This document shows, in pieces, positions 6,812 to 13,526 of a stretch of DNA of 21,487 nt. Position numbers and translations under genes: made by a program. Origin of the DNA: a virus. The notes under the pieces are model-generated. The model saw only the letters and a program-made list of their open reading frames with translations, was not told the origin of the DNA and ran no database searches. The stretch covers positions 1 through 21,487 of the IMG/VR virus record IMGVR_UViG_3300029989_000172, one strand, 5' to 3'. Numbering within the stretch: position 1 is the first letter of the stretch; each line of letters starts with the position of its first letter.

Positions 6812-6996
6812 AAGCAACAACAGTAATTGAAGAAGCTTTGGCTTTTTGCAAGTCTGACTTGAAATTAGCTGAAAAGAAATACTCTGGCTTATGCCAGATC
6901 GACATGCTTAGCGGCGAGGGTTCACAACTACAAGAAACAATTAATCGGCTGAAAGGTGAGATAAAGGCATACAATTGGGTGCTCACTCTAATTTAA
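6808..6996 (+). CDS. Small helical protein, 62 aa
   Basis: No family recognised. The protein is almost wholly helical with heptad-like spacing (VIEEALAFCKSDLKLAEKKY, then ETINRLKGEIKAYNWVL), suggesting a short coiled coil or helical hairpin. It starts in an ATGA overlap with the gene before. A long ORF on the opposite strand over the same bases is a shadow. Confidence 0.7.
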   Translation: MKATTVIEEALAFCKSDLKLAEKKYSGLCQIDMLSGEGSQLQETINRLKGEIKAYNWVLTLI

Positions 6997-7003
6997 AATA
7001 TTT

Positions 7004-7237
7004 ATGGAACAGATACACGAAGTCACTTTGACGTTTAAACTACCTCATGGCATTGCAAAGGTTTTTAAGAGGAATTTTCCAAAATTTTGCGAAAAGAATT
7101 TCGTAACATGCGAAATAACATCTGAAATCAGATGGTATTGGTATCATGATAAGATCACAATTGTTGTGACTGGCACTGCTATCAATTGTGCAACAATTGA
7201 GGACACTATTAGTAAAATGCTGCAATTTGTAATTTAG
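7004..7237 (+). CDS. Unknown protein, 77 aa
   Basis: No family recognised. It is a small protein with alternating hydrophobic residues (HEVTLTFKLP, then KITIVVTGTAIN) that suggest a beta-alpha-beta fold, and three cysteines. It lies 7 bp after the previous gene and 4 bp before the next, within the unit under promoter copy 6. Confidence 0.7.
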   Translation: MEQIHEVTLTFKLPHGIAKVFKRNFPKFCEKNFVTCEITSEIRWYWYHDKITIVVTGTAINCATIEDTISKMLQFVI

Positions 7238-7241
7238 TACT

Positions 7242-7622
7242 ATGTTTAATAATTTAAAAATAGTAACTCTTGTGCTTGGAAACGATTATATCGTTTGTGG
7301 CAATGCTCGTACAGCATTCAGGCTTATTAAAACAACGCCTAAAGGCTATAATTTACTGAATATAAGGACTTCCAAATGTGCTTTTAAGCATCATTTATAT
7401 CCTTTGAAGAATCACTCTGATGAAAAGAAACTGGCTTTTTATATGGTTGGCTATATATGGTTTGAGCCTTATTACAGTTCTTTAGGAAATATAAATCATG
7501 GCAAAGCTTTAAAAGCATTTGAGCATGAGGAAGGCAGAACGCCTGATATGAAAAATAGTAAAGAAATGTCAGTTGTTTCAACCTTAGAAGCTGGTATAAG
7601 GTATGAAAAAAATCACAGATAA
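7242..7622 (+). CDS. Unknown basic protein, 126 aa
   Basis: No family recognised. It begins MFNNLKIVTLVLGNDYIVCG, is moderately basic in the middle (TSKCAFKHHLYPLKNH) and ends GIRYEKNHR. It has no signal peptide or convincing membrane segment. It is the last gene of the unit under promoter copy 6; the next promoter copy starts directly after its stop. Confidence 0.75.
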   Translation: MFNNLKIVTLVLGNDYIVCGNARTAFRLIKTTPKGYNLLNIRTSKCAFKHHLYPLKNHSDEKKLAFYMVGYIWFEPYYSSLGNINHGKALKAFEHEEGRTPDMKNSKEMSVVSTLEAGIRYEKNHR

Positions 7623-7652
7623 ATGTAACATTTATATACTTTGAACGTATAA
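7623..7652 (+). promoter_or_regulatory. Bipartite phage promoter element, copy 7
   Basis: ATGTAACATTTAT followed by CGTATAAGTAATAAA; G 7625 and C 7646 are 21 nt apart. The second box is 26 nt before the ATG at 7672, which starts a 22-codon ORF. Confidence 0.75.
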
Positions 7653-7671
7653 GTAATAAAATAATTCAATT

Positions 7672-7740
7672 ATGAATGACAAGAATTTTTTTGAAGACCT
7701 TGACGTACAGGTAAGAATTGCTTGGTCAGCAATAACGTGA
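7672..7740 (+). CDS. Possible 22-residue small protein or leader peptide
   Basis: ATG 7672 opens MNDKNFFEDLDVQVRIAWSA and two more residues, then TGA 7738-7740. It sits at the standard distance from promoter copy 7, where the first gene of other units begins, and 4 bp before the next ATG. It could be a genuine small protein, a leader peptide, or the remnant of a longer gene. No function is evident. Confidence 0.4.
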   Translation: MNDKNFFEDLDVQVRIAWSAIT

Positions 7741-7744
7741 CATT

Positions 7745-8158
7745 ATGAAAAAGAAAGAAGCAAAAGCACTGCCAACTTTTCAGGAAGTTTATCTTCCTTT
7801 AGAGTATCATTACGGCAAAACGTTTTGTAACAATCACATGGCATTTGATTTTCCAATGAAGATGCTGTATGCAAATGCGCTCATTTTAAACCCAGATCAA
7901 CAACAGCAAATTGTTAAAGTTATCAACAACGTTGGCTTTATACCTACTATCAATCTGCCAACAGTTTTGACGTATCGTGATGGTATTATCTTTGCTTATG
8001 ATCATGACGATAACGAGCGTGAGTTCATCATCCTACGTGGCTGGGGACACCTTACAGGAGTTGGCGGCTTAGCTCTTAAAGGCACTGATGCCGCAAAGAT
8101 TCAGGATGATTTTGCTGAATATATCATTAATACCTTAACAACATATTTTAATGTTTAA
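7745..8158 (+). CDS. Unknown protein, 137 aa
   Basis: No known domain assigned. The core has ordered features (PMKMLYANALILNPDQQQQ, then a Gly-rich segment GWGHLTGVGGLALKG and a helical end AAKIQDDFAEYIINTL) that look like a compact cytoplasmic fold. It overlaps the next gene by 8 bp. It is the first full-length gene of the unit under promoter copy 7. Confidence 0.8.
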   Translation: MKKKEAKALPTFQEVYLPLEYHYGKTFCNNHMAFDFPMKMLYANALILNPDQQQQIVKVINNVGFIPTINLPTVLTYRDGIIFAYDHDDNEREFIILRGWGHLTGVGGLALKGTDAAKIQDDFAEYIINTLTTYFNV

Positions 8159-8372
8159 GTTCAAGAATTTATTTAAGACAAAGGAATGTGATCATACCCA
8201 TAATTTCAGAAGCTTGAAATACAAACTGAAAGATGGCACACCGATGTATGAGTTTGAATGCTACGACTGTGGCTATAAAGACAAAGCTGTGTCTATGCCG
8301 ATGGTCAGACATGGGACGATAAATTGGTTATCAAAAGAAACGGTGTGCAAATTAATTAAATATCATGGTTAA
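8151..8372 (+). CDS. Small putative zinc-binding protein, 73 aa
   Basis: C13-x-H15 near the N-terminus (ECDHTH) and C37-x2-C40 (ECYDCGYKD) form a likely four-ligand zinc ribbon. The rest is basic, consistent with nucleic-acid or protein binding. No family name can be given. It overlaps both neighbours by 8 bp, so translation is probably coupled. Confidence 0.75.
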   Translation: MFKFKNLFKTKECDHTHNFRSLKYKLKDGTPMYEFECYDCGYKDKAVSMPMVRHGTINWLSKETVCKLIKYHG

Positions 8373-8601
8373 TATAAACGAAGTATTTACTGATTATCTC
8401 AGATATATAAAAGACACCGAAGCCACAAGAAGATTACTATCTGAAAAATTTGAGGGCGAAATGCTTATAAGTGAAGAACACACATATATCATATTTAATA
8501 CGACATCAAAGACATGGCGTCCGTCATTTGATTTTGAGTGGCTATATCGTAAGACTCCAACATTAACAACGATTGACGAATTATTTGCTGAATTTAAATA
8601 A
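8365..8601 (+). CDS. Unknown protein, 78 aa
   Basis: No family recognised. Starts MVNINEVFTDYLRYIKD, then a charged helix and a Trp/Phe-containing segment (WRPSFDFEWLYRKTP). It overlaps the preceding zinc-binding gene by 8 bp and belongs to the unit under promoter copy 7. A 141-codon ORF on the opposite strand is a shadow of this and the next gene. Confidence 0.7.
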   Translation: MVNINEVFTDYLRYIKDTEATRRLLSEKFEGEMLISEEHTYIIFNTTSKTWRPSFDFEWLYRKTPTLTTIDELFAEFK

Positions 8602-8609
8602 AACACACT

Positions 8610-8912
8610 ATGGGAATTTTTAATTTTTATCCTTGGGAAAATGGCATTAAACCAGTTTTCGTCAATGCGGAAGGCTTTGAATGGTATCTTGATAAAGATA
8701 CTACAGATTGGGCGACAAAAGATACTGATAATGGCATTAAAGGACTTGTAGGCGTGGCATGTTTCCTTGTAAAAAAGGGCGACGATATTAACAGGGTTAT
8801 GATAAACGATAAGCAACAAATGCTTTTAGATGATAAGAATCTTGAGCAAATGTGTGTGAAGATTGACTTGATGAAGATCGTTAAGAATTATGAATTACAT
8901 GAAAAGAAATAG
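8610..8912 (+). CDS. Unknown protein, 100 aa
   Basis: No family recognised. Starts MGIFNFYPWENGIKPVFVNA. The centre is acidic (DKDTTDWATKDTDNG) and the C-terminal third is helical (KQQMLLDDKNLEQMCVKIDL). It is the last gene of the unit under promoter copy 7, 13 nt before promoter copy 8 (TAG 8910-8912). Confidence 0.7.
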   Translation: MGIFNFYPWENGIKPVFVNAEGFEWYLDKDTTDWATKDTDNGIKGLVGVACFLVKKGDDINRVMINDKQQMLLDDKNLEQMCVKIDLMKIVKNYELHEKK

Positions 8913-8922
8913 ATCAAATAAG

Positions 8923-8952
8923 TTGTAACCTTTTTCAATCTTTAACGTATAA
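8923..8952 (+). promoter_or_regulatory. Bipartite phage promoter element, copy 8, very close to ATG
   Basis: TTGTAACCTTTTT followed by CGTATAAG; G 8925 and C 8946 are 21 nt apart. The ATG at 8959 lies only 13 nt after the C, the shortest distance of all copies. If the second box is a -10 element, the mRNA would be leaderless or nearly so. Confidence 0.75.
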
Positions 8953-8958
8953 GCTGAT

Positions 8959-9501
8959 ATGAAAACACATAAGGTATTGGATTTTACATATTCGGAAGAC
9001 GAGGATCAGGGAGTGCTGGTTGGCACTGAACAGGAATGCAATGATTTTGTATCTGAACAAGATACGATTGGCTTAGAAATATTTCCAATGACAAGGAAAG
9101 AAATCGAGGAATATCCTGACAACATCGAAGAAAAGCTTGCTTTAAAGATTCTGCCTACAGGGTTTCCAACCTTGCAAAGGGCTGTGTTCAATGGTAAGTA
9201 CCTTGAACATTTTGGAATCCATGCATCACTAGCAAGCATGTATGGTCATAATGCTGATGAAATCGTTGAAGTCGAAATGACGGTACATGAAAATCAGACT
9301 AAGCCGCCTACAGGCGATAACAATGACATGACCAATGATTATTGGGGATGGTTTGATTATGAGAATGATCGTAATTCGTTTAGTCTGATATACGCAAAGA
9401 GATTCTTACTGGAAATGTGTTTTCCAAATATGCGTTGTTCAGAGGAACGTGGTCAAGGTAAGGCATATAGATTGAAACTAGTCGGAAACCTATATAAATA
9501 A
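8959..9501 (+). CDS. Unknown acidic protein, 180 aa
   Basis: No family recognised. The protein is strongly acidic at the N-terminus (TYSEDEDQGVLVGTEQE) and has an aromatic segment near the middle (NDYWGWFDYENDRNSFSL). It has no signal peptide or membrane segment. It is the first gene of a seven-gene unit under promoter copy 8. Its ATG lies so close to the promoter that its message may lack a 5' untranslated region. Confidence 0.8.
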   Translation: MKTHKVLDFTYSEDEDQGVLVGTEQECNDFVSEQDTIGLEIFPMTRKEIEEYPDNIEEKLALKILPTGFPTLQRAVFNGKYLEHFGIHASLASMYGHNADEIVEVEMTVHENQTKPPTGDNNDMTNDYWGWFDYENDRNSFSLIYAKRFLLEMCFPNMRCSEERGQGKAYRLKLVGNLYK

Positions 9502-9506
9502 ATATT

Positions 9507-9689
9507 ATGTCAGCAACTAACAAAGACGATTTCTCAAAGGAAGAATCCAAATTCATGTATAGCATGCTTCATAAGAGCTTTCACGAATCTGAACGCATGC
9601 TTAAAACCATGAGCCTGACTAATGAAGAACGTGAGATCACGGAAGGAAGAAAAGAAATGGCATTTGCCTTAATGAATAAAGTTCGATAG
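9507..9689 (+). CDS. Small charged helical protein, 60 aa
   Basis: No family recognised. It is wholly helical in appearance and highly charged (NKDDFSKEESKFMYSMLHKS, then EEREITEGRKEMAFAL). It begins 5 bp after the previous gene and ends 1 bp before the next ATG, in the unit under promoter copy 8. Confidence 0.7.
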   Translation: MSATNKDDFSKEESKFMYSMLHKSFHESERMLKTMSLTNEEREITEGRKEMAFALMNKVR

Positions 9690-9690
9690 T

Positions 9691-10035
9691 ATGAGAGATT
9701 TGCAAGAGATTATTAGCCAAAAGCCTGTGTTCTTAGGCGTTTTTAAAAAGAAACGTGATGTTCTAAACGCATTTGATATAAATGATTGTCAGGATGTTCA
9801 TATCCTGTTTGCAGCATATTTCATTGATGGTTATGATGGTTCAGCATACGTCTTATATGAAAAGGACGGCAAGTTGTACGACGTTACGGGTAGTCATTGC
9901 TCATGCTATGGCTTGGAAAATCAATTTGACCCAGAAGAATGTGAACTTCGTGTTCTTAGAGATCGCTTAAAAAGCGGATTTGGTTCTTCTGATTTTTGCA
10001 AGGAACTTAAAGAGTTCATCGGAATATATAAATGA
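9691..10035 (+). CDS. Conserved small phage protein of unknown function, 114 aa
   Basis: The segment GSAYVLYEKDGKLYDVTGSH followed by CSCYGLENQFDPEEC is a pattern I recall from many small phage proteins of unknown function (Gly-Ser-His-Cys-Ser-Cys-Tyr-Gly-Leu-Glu with a following acidic stretch). That memory could not be checked here. The clustered Cys/His residues could bind metal. The stop overlaps the next ATG (ATGA at 10032). Confidence 0.8.
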   Translation: MRDLQEIISQKPVFLGVFKKKRDVLNAFDINDCQDVHILFAAYFIDGYDGSAYVLYEKDGKLYDVTGSHCSCYGLENQFDPEECELRVLRDRLKSGFGSSDFCKELKEFIGIYK

Positions 10036-10448
10036 TTATGAAAACAAAAGTATACGGTTACGATGGTTACTGTTATCTTTACAAAGGCATCCTTTACAAG
10101 GTCTGGAAAGTAGAAAAAAGTTACAATGCCACTACATTCGACTGGTACATAAAATGTAATGATAACGATGGTACAGATGTACTTGGCGGAAAAGTGGGTT
10201 GCAATTCTTATACAAGCAGAGGCGCAGCTATTGACAATGCTAAATACTATATTGATATATATTTAGCACGTGTCATAAATTCCTGTCCAAACCCAACAGA
10301 CTATGGACTACTTGATTTTAATGAAGCTGTTAAAAATATCGCTCAAATTCAAAATTTACGAAAATTTAAACAAAGTTTAGAATTTCATAAAATATATGTT
10401 AAATGGGTAACGCAACGTATTGACAAACTTGAAAATATAAACTCATGA
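10032..10448 (+). CDS. Unknown protein, 138 aa
   Basis: No family recognised. It starts at ATG 10032, overlapping the previous stop; a second ATG two codons on (10038) is equally possible. It is Tyr-rich at the N-terminus (YGYDGYCYLYKGILYKVW) and ends in a charged helix (VKWVTQRIDKLENINS). Its stop TGA overlaps the ATG at 10445. Confidence 0.75.
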   Translation: MIMKTKVYGYDGYCYLYKGILYKVWKVEKSYNATTFDWYIKCNDNDGTDVLGGKVGCNSYTSRGAAIDNAKYYIDIYLARVINSCPNPTDYGLLDFNEAVKNIAQIQNLRKFKQSLEFHKIYVKWVTQRIDKLENINS

Positions 10449-10561
10449 AAGTAATGAAGTTCATTTCATTGTGTAAATGCAAGGGAAAGAAAGAATATAT
10501 CGTTTTAGCTTTCGGAAAAGCTTGCTTAAAATGTGGACATTTTCAAACTAAAGTTAGATAA
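10445..10561 (+). CDS. Mini zinc-ribbon protein, 38 aa
   Basis: A 38-residue frame starting in an ATGA overlap with the gene before. C10-x-C12 and C27-x2-C30 (FISLCKCKGKK, then KACLKCGHF) form a compact four-cysteine zinc ribbon, and the rest is basic. Its size, position and cysteine spacing argue for a real gene. Nucleic-acid binding is possible. Confidence 0.65.
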   Translation: MKVMKFISLCKCKGKKEYIVLAFGKACLKCGHFQTKVR

Positions 10562-10563
10562 TA

Positions 10564-10740
10564 ATGAAGCCATACGGCAGAGAAAATAAATTGCAAGGCT
10601 TCGGCAAATGGAAGACCGACGTTCATCCGCCAAAAGGACTTGTCAACTGGTGGGAGAATATATGTGATCTGCTATCTCGTAGTAGAATGAAGCAAATATC
10701 AAAAAAAGAAATTAATCGAGAAATCTCCGAAAACTTGTAA
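10564..10740 (+). CDS. Small basic protein, 58 aa
   Basis: ATG 10564 lies 2 bp after the stop of the mini zinc-ribbon gene and opens MKPYGRENKLQGFGKWKTDV, continuing to TAA 10738-10740. The protein is basic with a WW pair at 29-30 and a helical end (SKKEINREISENL). No family recognised. The stop codon is part of the first box of promoter copy 9. It is the last gene of the unit. Confidence 0.65.
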   Translation: MKPYGRENKLQGFGKWKTDVHPPKGLVNWWENICDLLSRSRMKQISKKEINREISENL

Positions 10741-10764
10741 CCTTTTCGTTTACCACACGTATAA
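10735..10764 (+). promoter_or_regulatory. Bipartite phage promoter element, copy 9
   Basis: TTGTAACCTTTTC followed by CGTATAAG; G 10737 and C 10758 are 21 nt apart, and the second box is 35 nt before the ATG at 10793. The TAA of the first box ends the upstream gene. Confidence 0.75.
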
Positions 10765-10792
10765 GCATATATAAACAATTAAATTATTGATC

Positions 10793-11269
10793 ATGAAAGC
10801 ATATATTACTTGCGACGGTTTGTATAAGGGAAACGAAGACGATATGAATGGCGTCTGGATGCTTAGTTGGTATAACATTGGTACTAAGATGTTTGAGTCA
10901 TGTTATACGTGGTTCGAAAGATCAGCCGTAAAAAGTCTTGACGATATCAAGGAACTGAAATCAGAAAAGTGCTCAAAAATGCTTCGGACTTTGAGAAAGG
11001 ATATCCAGCTTAAGCCGCCTTACGTTTACATTAGTACCATATTCAACTATTCATATGGTAAGGAAAATGACTCGCAAAATGGCGATGGTGACTATGATAT
11101 AACTATCAAAGCATTGCAATTAATGTTGGAAGATCATGCCAATGAAATTTATTTGGACTTTCGTGTATATGCACGTGATGGTAATCCTCATGACTGGTCA
11201 GAATGGGAAAGAACTGGCGACGATGATTACATCAAGGTAATGGAAATTCTTCAACCAATTAATATTTAA
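10793..11269 (+). CDS. Unknown acidic protein, 158 aa
   Basis: No family recognised. The ATG at 10793 (MKAYITCDGLYKGNED) is preferred to a TTG two codons earlier. The protein is acidic and Trp/Tyr-rich (GVWMLSWYNIGTKMFESCYT), with an Asn/Asp-rich middle (GKENDSQNGDGDYD). It is first in the unit under promoter copy 9. There is no signal peptide. Confidence 0.78.
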   Translation: MKAYITCDGLYKGNEDDMNGVWMLSWYNIGTKMFESCYTWFERSAVKSLDDIKELKSEKCSKMLRTLRKDIQLKPPYVYISTIFNYSYGKENDSQNGDGDYDITIKALQLMLEDHANEIYLDFRVYARDGNPHDWSEWERTGDDDYIKVMEILQPINI

Positions 11270-11272
11270 GCC

Positions 11273-11500
11273 ATGTACTATTTCTATGTATATTTGATCT
11301 TGGATGTTAATAGGCTTTTAATTACCGAATCAGCTATTAAAAGCGATAATTACTTTCAGTTATCGAATAGCGAAGGCGGCGACAGACAATCGTTATTAAA
11401 TACTTGCCAGATGTTTTGTATAGGGTATCTCTATGGTTCGCAGTGCAAAAGAAAACTTACAAACGACCCACATGAATTTATAATTACTCGTAATTGTTAA
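11273..11500 (+). CDS. Unknown protein, 75 aa
   Basis: No family recognised. Starts MYYFYVYLILDVNRLLI; this hydrophobic N-terminus is more like a beta strand than a membrane anchor because charged residues follow soon after. It is 3 bp behind the previous stop, in the same TAAGCCATG context as the next gene. Confidence 0.65.
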   Translation: MYYFYVYLILDVNRLLITESAIKSDNYFQLSNSEGGDRQSLLNTCQMFCIGYLYGSQCKRKLTNDPHEFIITRNC

Positions 11501-11503
11501 GCC

Positions 11504-11935
11504 ATGAGAATAGTTCTGAAAACAATGGAAGAAATTGATGCATTGATTGAGACAGTACCCGATTCAATGCGAAAACTATTTTTAAAAATAGTTCGCACCG
11601 ACTATTTTGTTTCGCGTACTCAATTAAAATATCTTCAAGATAATAAAGAGAATTATATGATGAAGCTGGAACATGCTGAATTCGTTTACAATATATACAG
11701 CCTGTTTAGTTTGTCAGACAGAGATATTGGAAGACATTGGGTTTTTAAAAGAGAACAGCAAGCTGATTTGCATTACTCGTATTCGTCTATGGCTAAGAAT
11801 CCACGACAAGACAACAAGGACTACATCAATCGTGGCAGTGGCGATAGTAATGCTTATTCGCTTCGACGTCCAAAACTATGTAGGAAAACTGCATGGAAAC
11901 GATTCTACAAATTATTCCCACGTTTAAAGAAATAA
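11504..11935 (+). CDS. Unknown protein with basic C-terminal motif, 143 aa
   Basis: No domain named. The N-terminal two thirds are helical (TMEEIDALIETVPDSMRKLF). The C-terminus is a basic segment (LRRPKLCRKTAWKRFYKLFP) with a K-T-A-W-K-R-F-Y-K-L-F-P core that I recall from other small phage proteins, unverified. It could serve in nucleic-acid or protein binding. It is followed after 2 bp by the next start. Confidence 0.75.
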   Translation: MRIVLKTMEEIDALIETVPDSMRKLFLKIVRTDYFVSRTQLKYLQDNKENYMMKLEHAEFVYNIYSLFSLSDRDIGRHWVFKREQQADLHYSYSSMAKNPRQDNKDYINRGSGDSNAYSLRRPKLCRKTAWKRFYKLFPRLKK

Positions 11936-11937
11936 TT

Positions 11938-12198
11938 ATGAAACAGGGTATGAAGATAAAGACATTAAAACATATTGATGGCGAATGGAAAACGACATTT
12001 AATATGTATAACGGATACCCAATTATCATTAAGTCTCGTACTGGTAAGGGCATTAAGGTTCACGTTTCAGACCCTATTGACGCCAACAAGGTTCTATTCA
12101 CATTAAGATACGTCTTCATTAAACCAGATGCTTTGCTGGCAATTGTCAGGGCAAAAATCGATAAATATATTATACAAAATGAAAACAAAACTGTTTAA
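11938..12198 (+). CDS. Unknown basic protein, 86 aa
   Basis: No family recognised. The frame is open from 11893, but the ATG at 11938 (MKQGMKIKTLKHIDG) follows the previous stop in the usual AATAATTATG context and is chosen. The protein looks beta-rich (TTFNMYNGYPIIIKSRTGKG) with a helical end. It overlaps the next gene by 20 bp. Confidence 0.7.
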   Translation: MKQGMKIKTLKHIDGEWKTTFNMYNGYPIIIKSRTGKGIKVHVSDPIDANKVLFTLRYVFIKPDALLAIVRAKIDKYIIQNENKTV

Positions 12199-12451
12199 AA
12201 TTGTTAAGAAGCGATATAAAATCGTTGAGATTAGTCATATTGAAGACCCAAATTCTGGCTTTATACAATATAAACTACCGATATATGTTGTATACGATAA
12301 AGATTGTGTCATGTATGAGGGAATTGGCGGTTCAGCTATATACAGTACGTATGCTGAGGCTTTCATTAAATTAGTAAAAGAAATTCATAAAGAATTCTAT
12401 TCTTTGATGAAACGTAAAGACGATAAAATAACCAAAGTGTGGCATAAATAA
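12179..12451 (+). CDS. Unknown basic protein, 90 aa
   Basis: No family recognised. The start is placed at ATG 12179 (MKTKLFKIVKKRYKIVEISH) rather than 12128 to limit the overlap with the preceding gene. The protein is very basic at both ends (KKRYK, then MKRKDDKITKVWHK), with a beta-like middle. It belongs to the unit under promoter copy 9. Confidence 0.7.
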   Translation: MKTKLFKIVKKRYKIVEISHIEDPNSGFIQYKLPIYVVYDKDCVMYEGIGGSAIYSTYAEAFIKLVKEIHKEFYSLMKRKDDKITKVWHK

Positions 12452-12459
12452 TTAATTAT

Positions 12460-12624
12460 ATGAGATCAATACTTTTTATTATCTGGATGCTATTAACTAT
12501 CGTACTGGTAGCTAGCGTTATTGGCATGTTATTACTTGTGCCAAACCAATATTCATACTCCGATAACGTACCTTCAACATGGATGAAGCTTGGCAAATCA
12601 TTAATGGATTCAGCTATAAAATAG
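12460..12624 (+). CDS. Small single-pass membrane protein, 54 aa
   Basis: ATG 12460 opens a 54-residue protein with one strong hydrophobic segment at ~4-28 (LFIIWMLLTIVLVASVIGML), one positive charge before it and a short polar tail. It may be an inner-membrane protein or an uncleaved signal anchor. It is the last gene of the unit, ending 2 nt before the first box of promoter copy 10. Function unknown. Confidence 0.65.
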   Translation: MRSILFIIWMLLTIVLVASVIGMLLLVPNQYSYSDNVPSTWMKLGKSLMDSAIK

Positions 12625-12654
12625 TTGTAACCTTTTTAATTTTTTCTCGTATAA
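12625..12654 (+). promoter_or_regulatory. Bipartite phage promoter element, copy 10
   Basis: TTGTAACCTTTTT followed by CGTATAAGTAATAAA; G 12627 and C 12648 are 21 nt apart, and the second box is 25 nt before the ATG at 12673. All 30 bases are identical to copy 12 at 13477-13506. Confidence 0.78.
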
Positions 12655-12672
12655 GTAATAAAATATAACGCT

Positions 12673-12843
12673 ATGAGTTGGAAAGACGTATTTAATTCGG
12701 ATTTGAAGCCTACCTTGTGGGGAAACATTCAGAATGCTAATGATGTGGCTAAATATAGTGGCTACAAGTACTTGGCTTGGAATGGCTGGGTATATGAGGT
12801 TGATGGTAAACGCTTGGATATCTTATCCGTAGACTTAGTATAA
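12673..12843 (+). CDS. Small unknown protein, 56 aa
   Basis: ATG 12673 follows promoter copy 10 at the usual distance and opens MSWKDVFNSDLKPTLWGNIQ, ending VDLV at TAA 12841-12843. It has five tryptophans and tyrosines close together (GYKYLAWNGWVYEVDG). No family recognised. The next gene starts 2 bp later. An opposite-strand ORF here is a shadow. Confidence 0.65.
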   Translation: MSWKDVFNSDLKPTLWGNIQNANDVAKYSGYKYLAWNGWVYEVDGKRLDILSVDLV

Positions 12844-12845
12844 CC

Positions 12846-13184
12846 ATGAGCGACAGAGAAGACAGAGTAAACGAAGAATATTTTATTGATACCTTCGGCA
12901 AAGATCATAAGTATAAAGGTACTTGCGACGAAGAACTTGAAGATATTATTTCGTTGCATTACGAGATTGCTTTAGCTATGTTCCCCGAAATGAGGAATCC
13001 TGACGACTATTTAATGAATTTAGGATGGATTCAAATCGGAAGCAACTGCTATCATAATCCAATCGCACATCGTTATCCTACACAGGCACAAATCAATGCT
13101 TTAGATGGGATGGGCGATCTCAATAGATTAGAAATATTGCGAGATGGATATTTCATCAAATATAAATTATTCGATGATATGTAA
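12846..13184 (+). CDS. Unknown acidic protein, 112 aa
   Basis: No family recognised. Starts MSDREDRVNEEYFIDTFG. It is an acidic, helical N-terminal half followed by a more mixed part with several His and Tyr residues (GSNCYHNPIAHRYPTQAQIN). Its stop TAA (13182-13184) is inside the first box of promoter copy 11. Second gene of a two-gene unit. Confidence 0.75.
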   Translation: MSDREDRVNEEYFIDTFGKDHKYKGTCDEELEDIISLHYEIALAMFPEMRNPDDYLMNLGWIQIGSNCYHNPIAHRYPTQAQINALDGMGDLNRLEILRDGYFIKYKLFDDM

Positions 13185-13208
13185 CCTTTTAGGGTTTTAC
13201 ACGTATAA
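13179..13208 (+). promoter_or_regulatory. Bipartite phage promoter element, copy 11
   Basis: ATGTAACCTTTTA followed by CGTATAAG; G 13181 and C 13202 are 21 nt apart, and the second box is 32 nt before the ATG at 13234. The TAA of the first box is the stop of the upstream gene. Confidence 0.75.
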
Positions 13209-13233
13209 GCAAATACATTAATACTATAAAGTT

Positions 13234-13476
13234 ATGACAGTAACAGAACTATTATCAATTGGACTGAGAATCAATATATCAATTTTCATTGTATTCTTAG
13301 TGATTTTTATTATATCAACGTGGAAAGATTTAATTTACTACCTCAAATATGGCGGTAATTTTTATGAAGATGTAATCGATGAAACATTTACCAGCTATCT
13401 TTCCTTCGCCGTATTATTCATATATGGCTTAATCGCCTTTATTTATGGCGTATATTTACTACTAGGCTTATTTTAA
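13234..13476 (+). CDS. Two-pass membrane protein, 80 aa
   Basis: Two hydrophobic segments at ~13-29 (ISIFIVFLVIFIISTW) and ~55-79 (LSFAVLFIYGLIAFIYGVYL) flank a short polar loop containing KYGGNFYEDVIDE. There is no lipobox or cleavage site. It is the only gene under promoter copy 11. The hairpin-like two-segment form and size would suit a small holin or a membrane-modifying protein, but nothing specific supports either. Confidence 0.75.
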   Translation: MTVTELLSIGLRINISIFIVFLVIFIISTWKDLIYYLKYGGNFYEDVIDETFTSYLSFAVLFIYGLIAFIYGVYLLLGLF

Positions 13477-13506
13477 TTGTAACCTTTTTAATTTTTTCTC
13501 GTATAA
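13477..13506 (+). promoter_or_regulatory. Bipartite phage promoter element, copy 12
   Basis: TTGTAACCTTTTT followed by CGTATAAC; G 13479 and C 13500 are 21 nt apart, and the second box is 27 nt before the ATG at 13527. Identical over 30 bases to copy 10. Confidence 0.78.
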
Positions 13507-13526
13507 CTATAAAACACATATTCAAA

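Noticed and set aside
8394-8819. 141-codon minus-strand ORF
   Set aside because: It lies opposite two tightly packed + strand genes and has the composition of a shadow frame.
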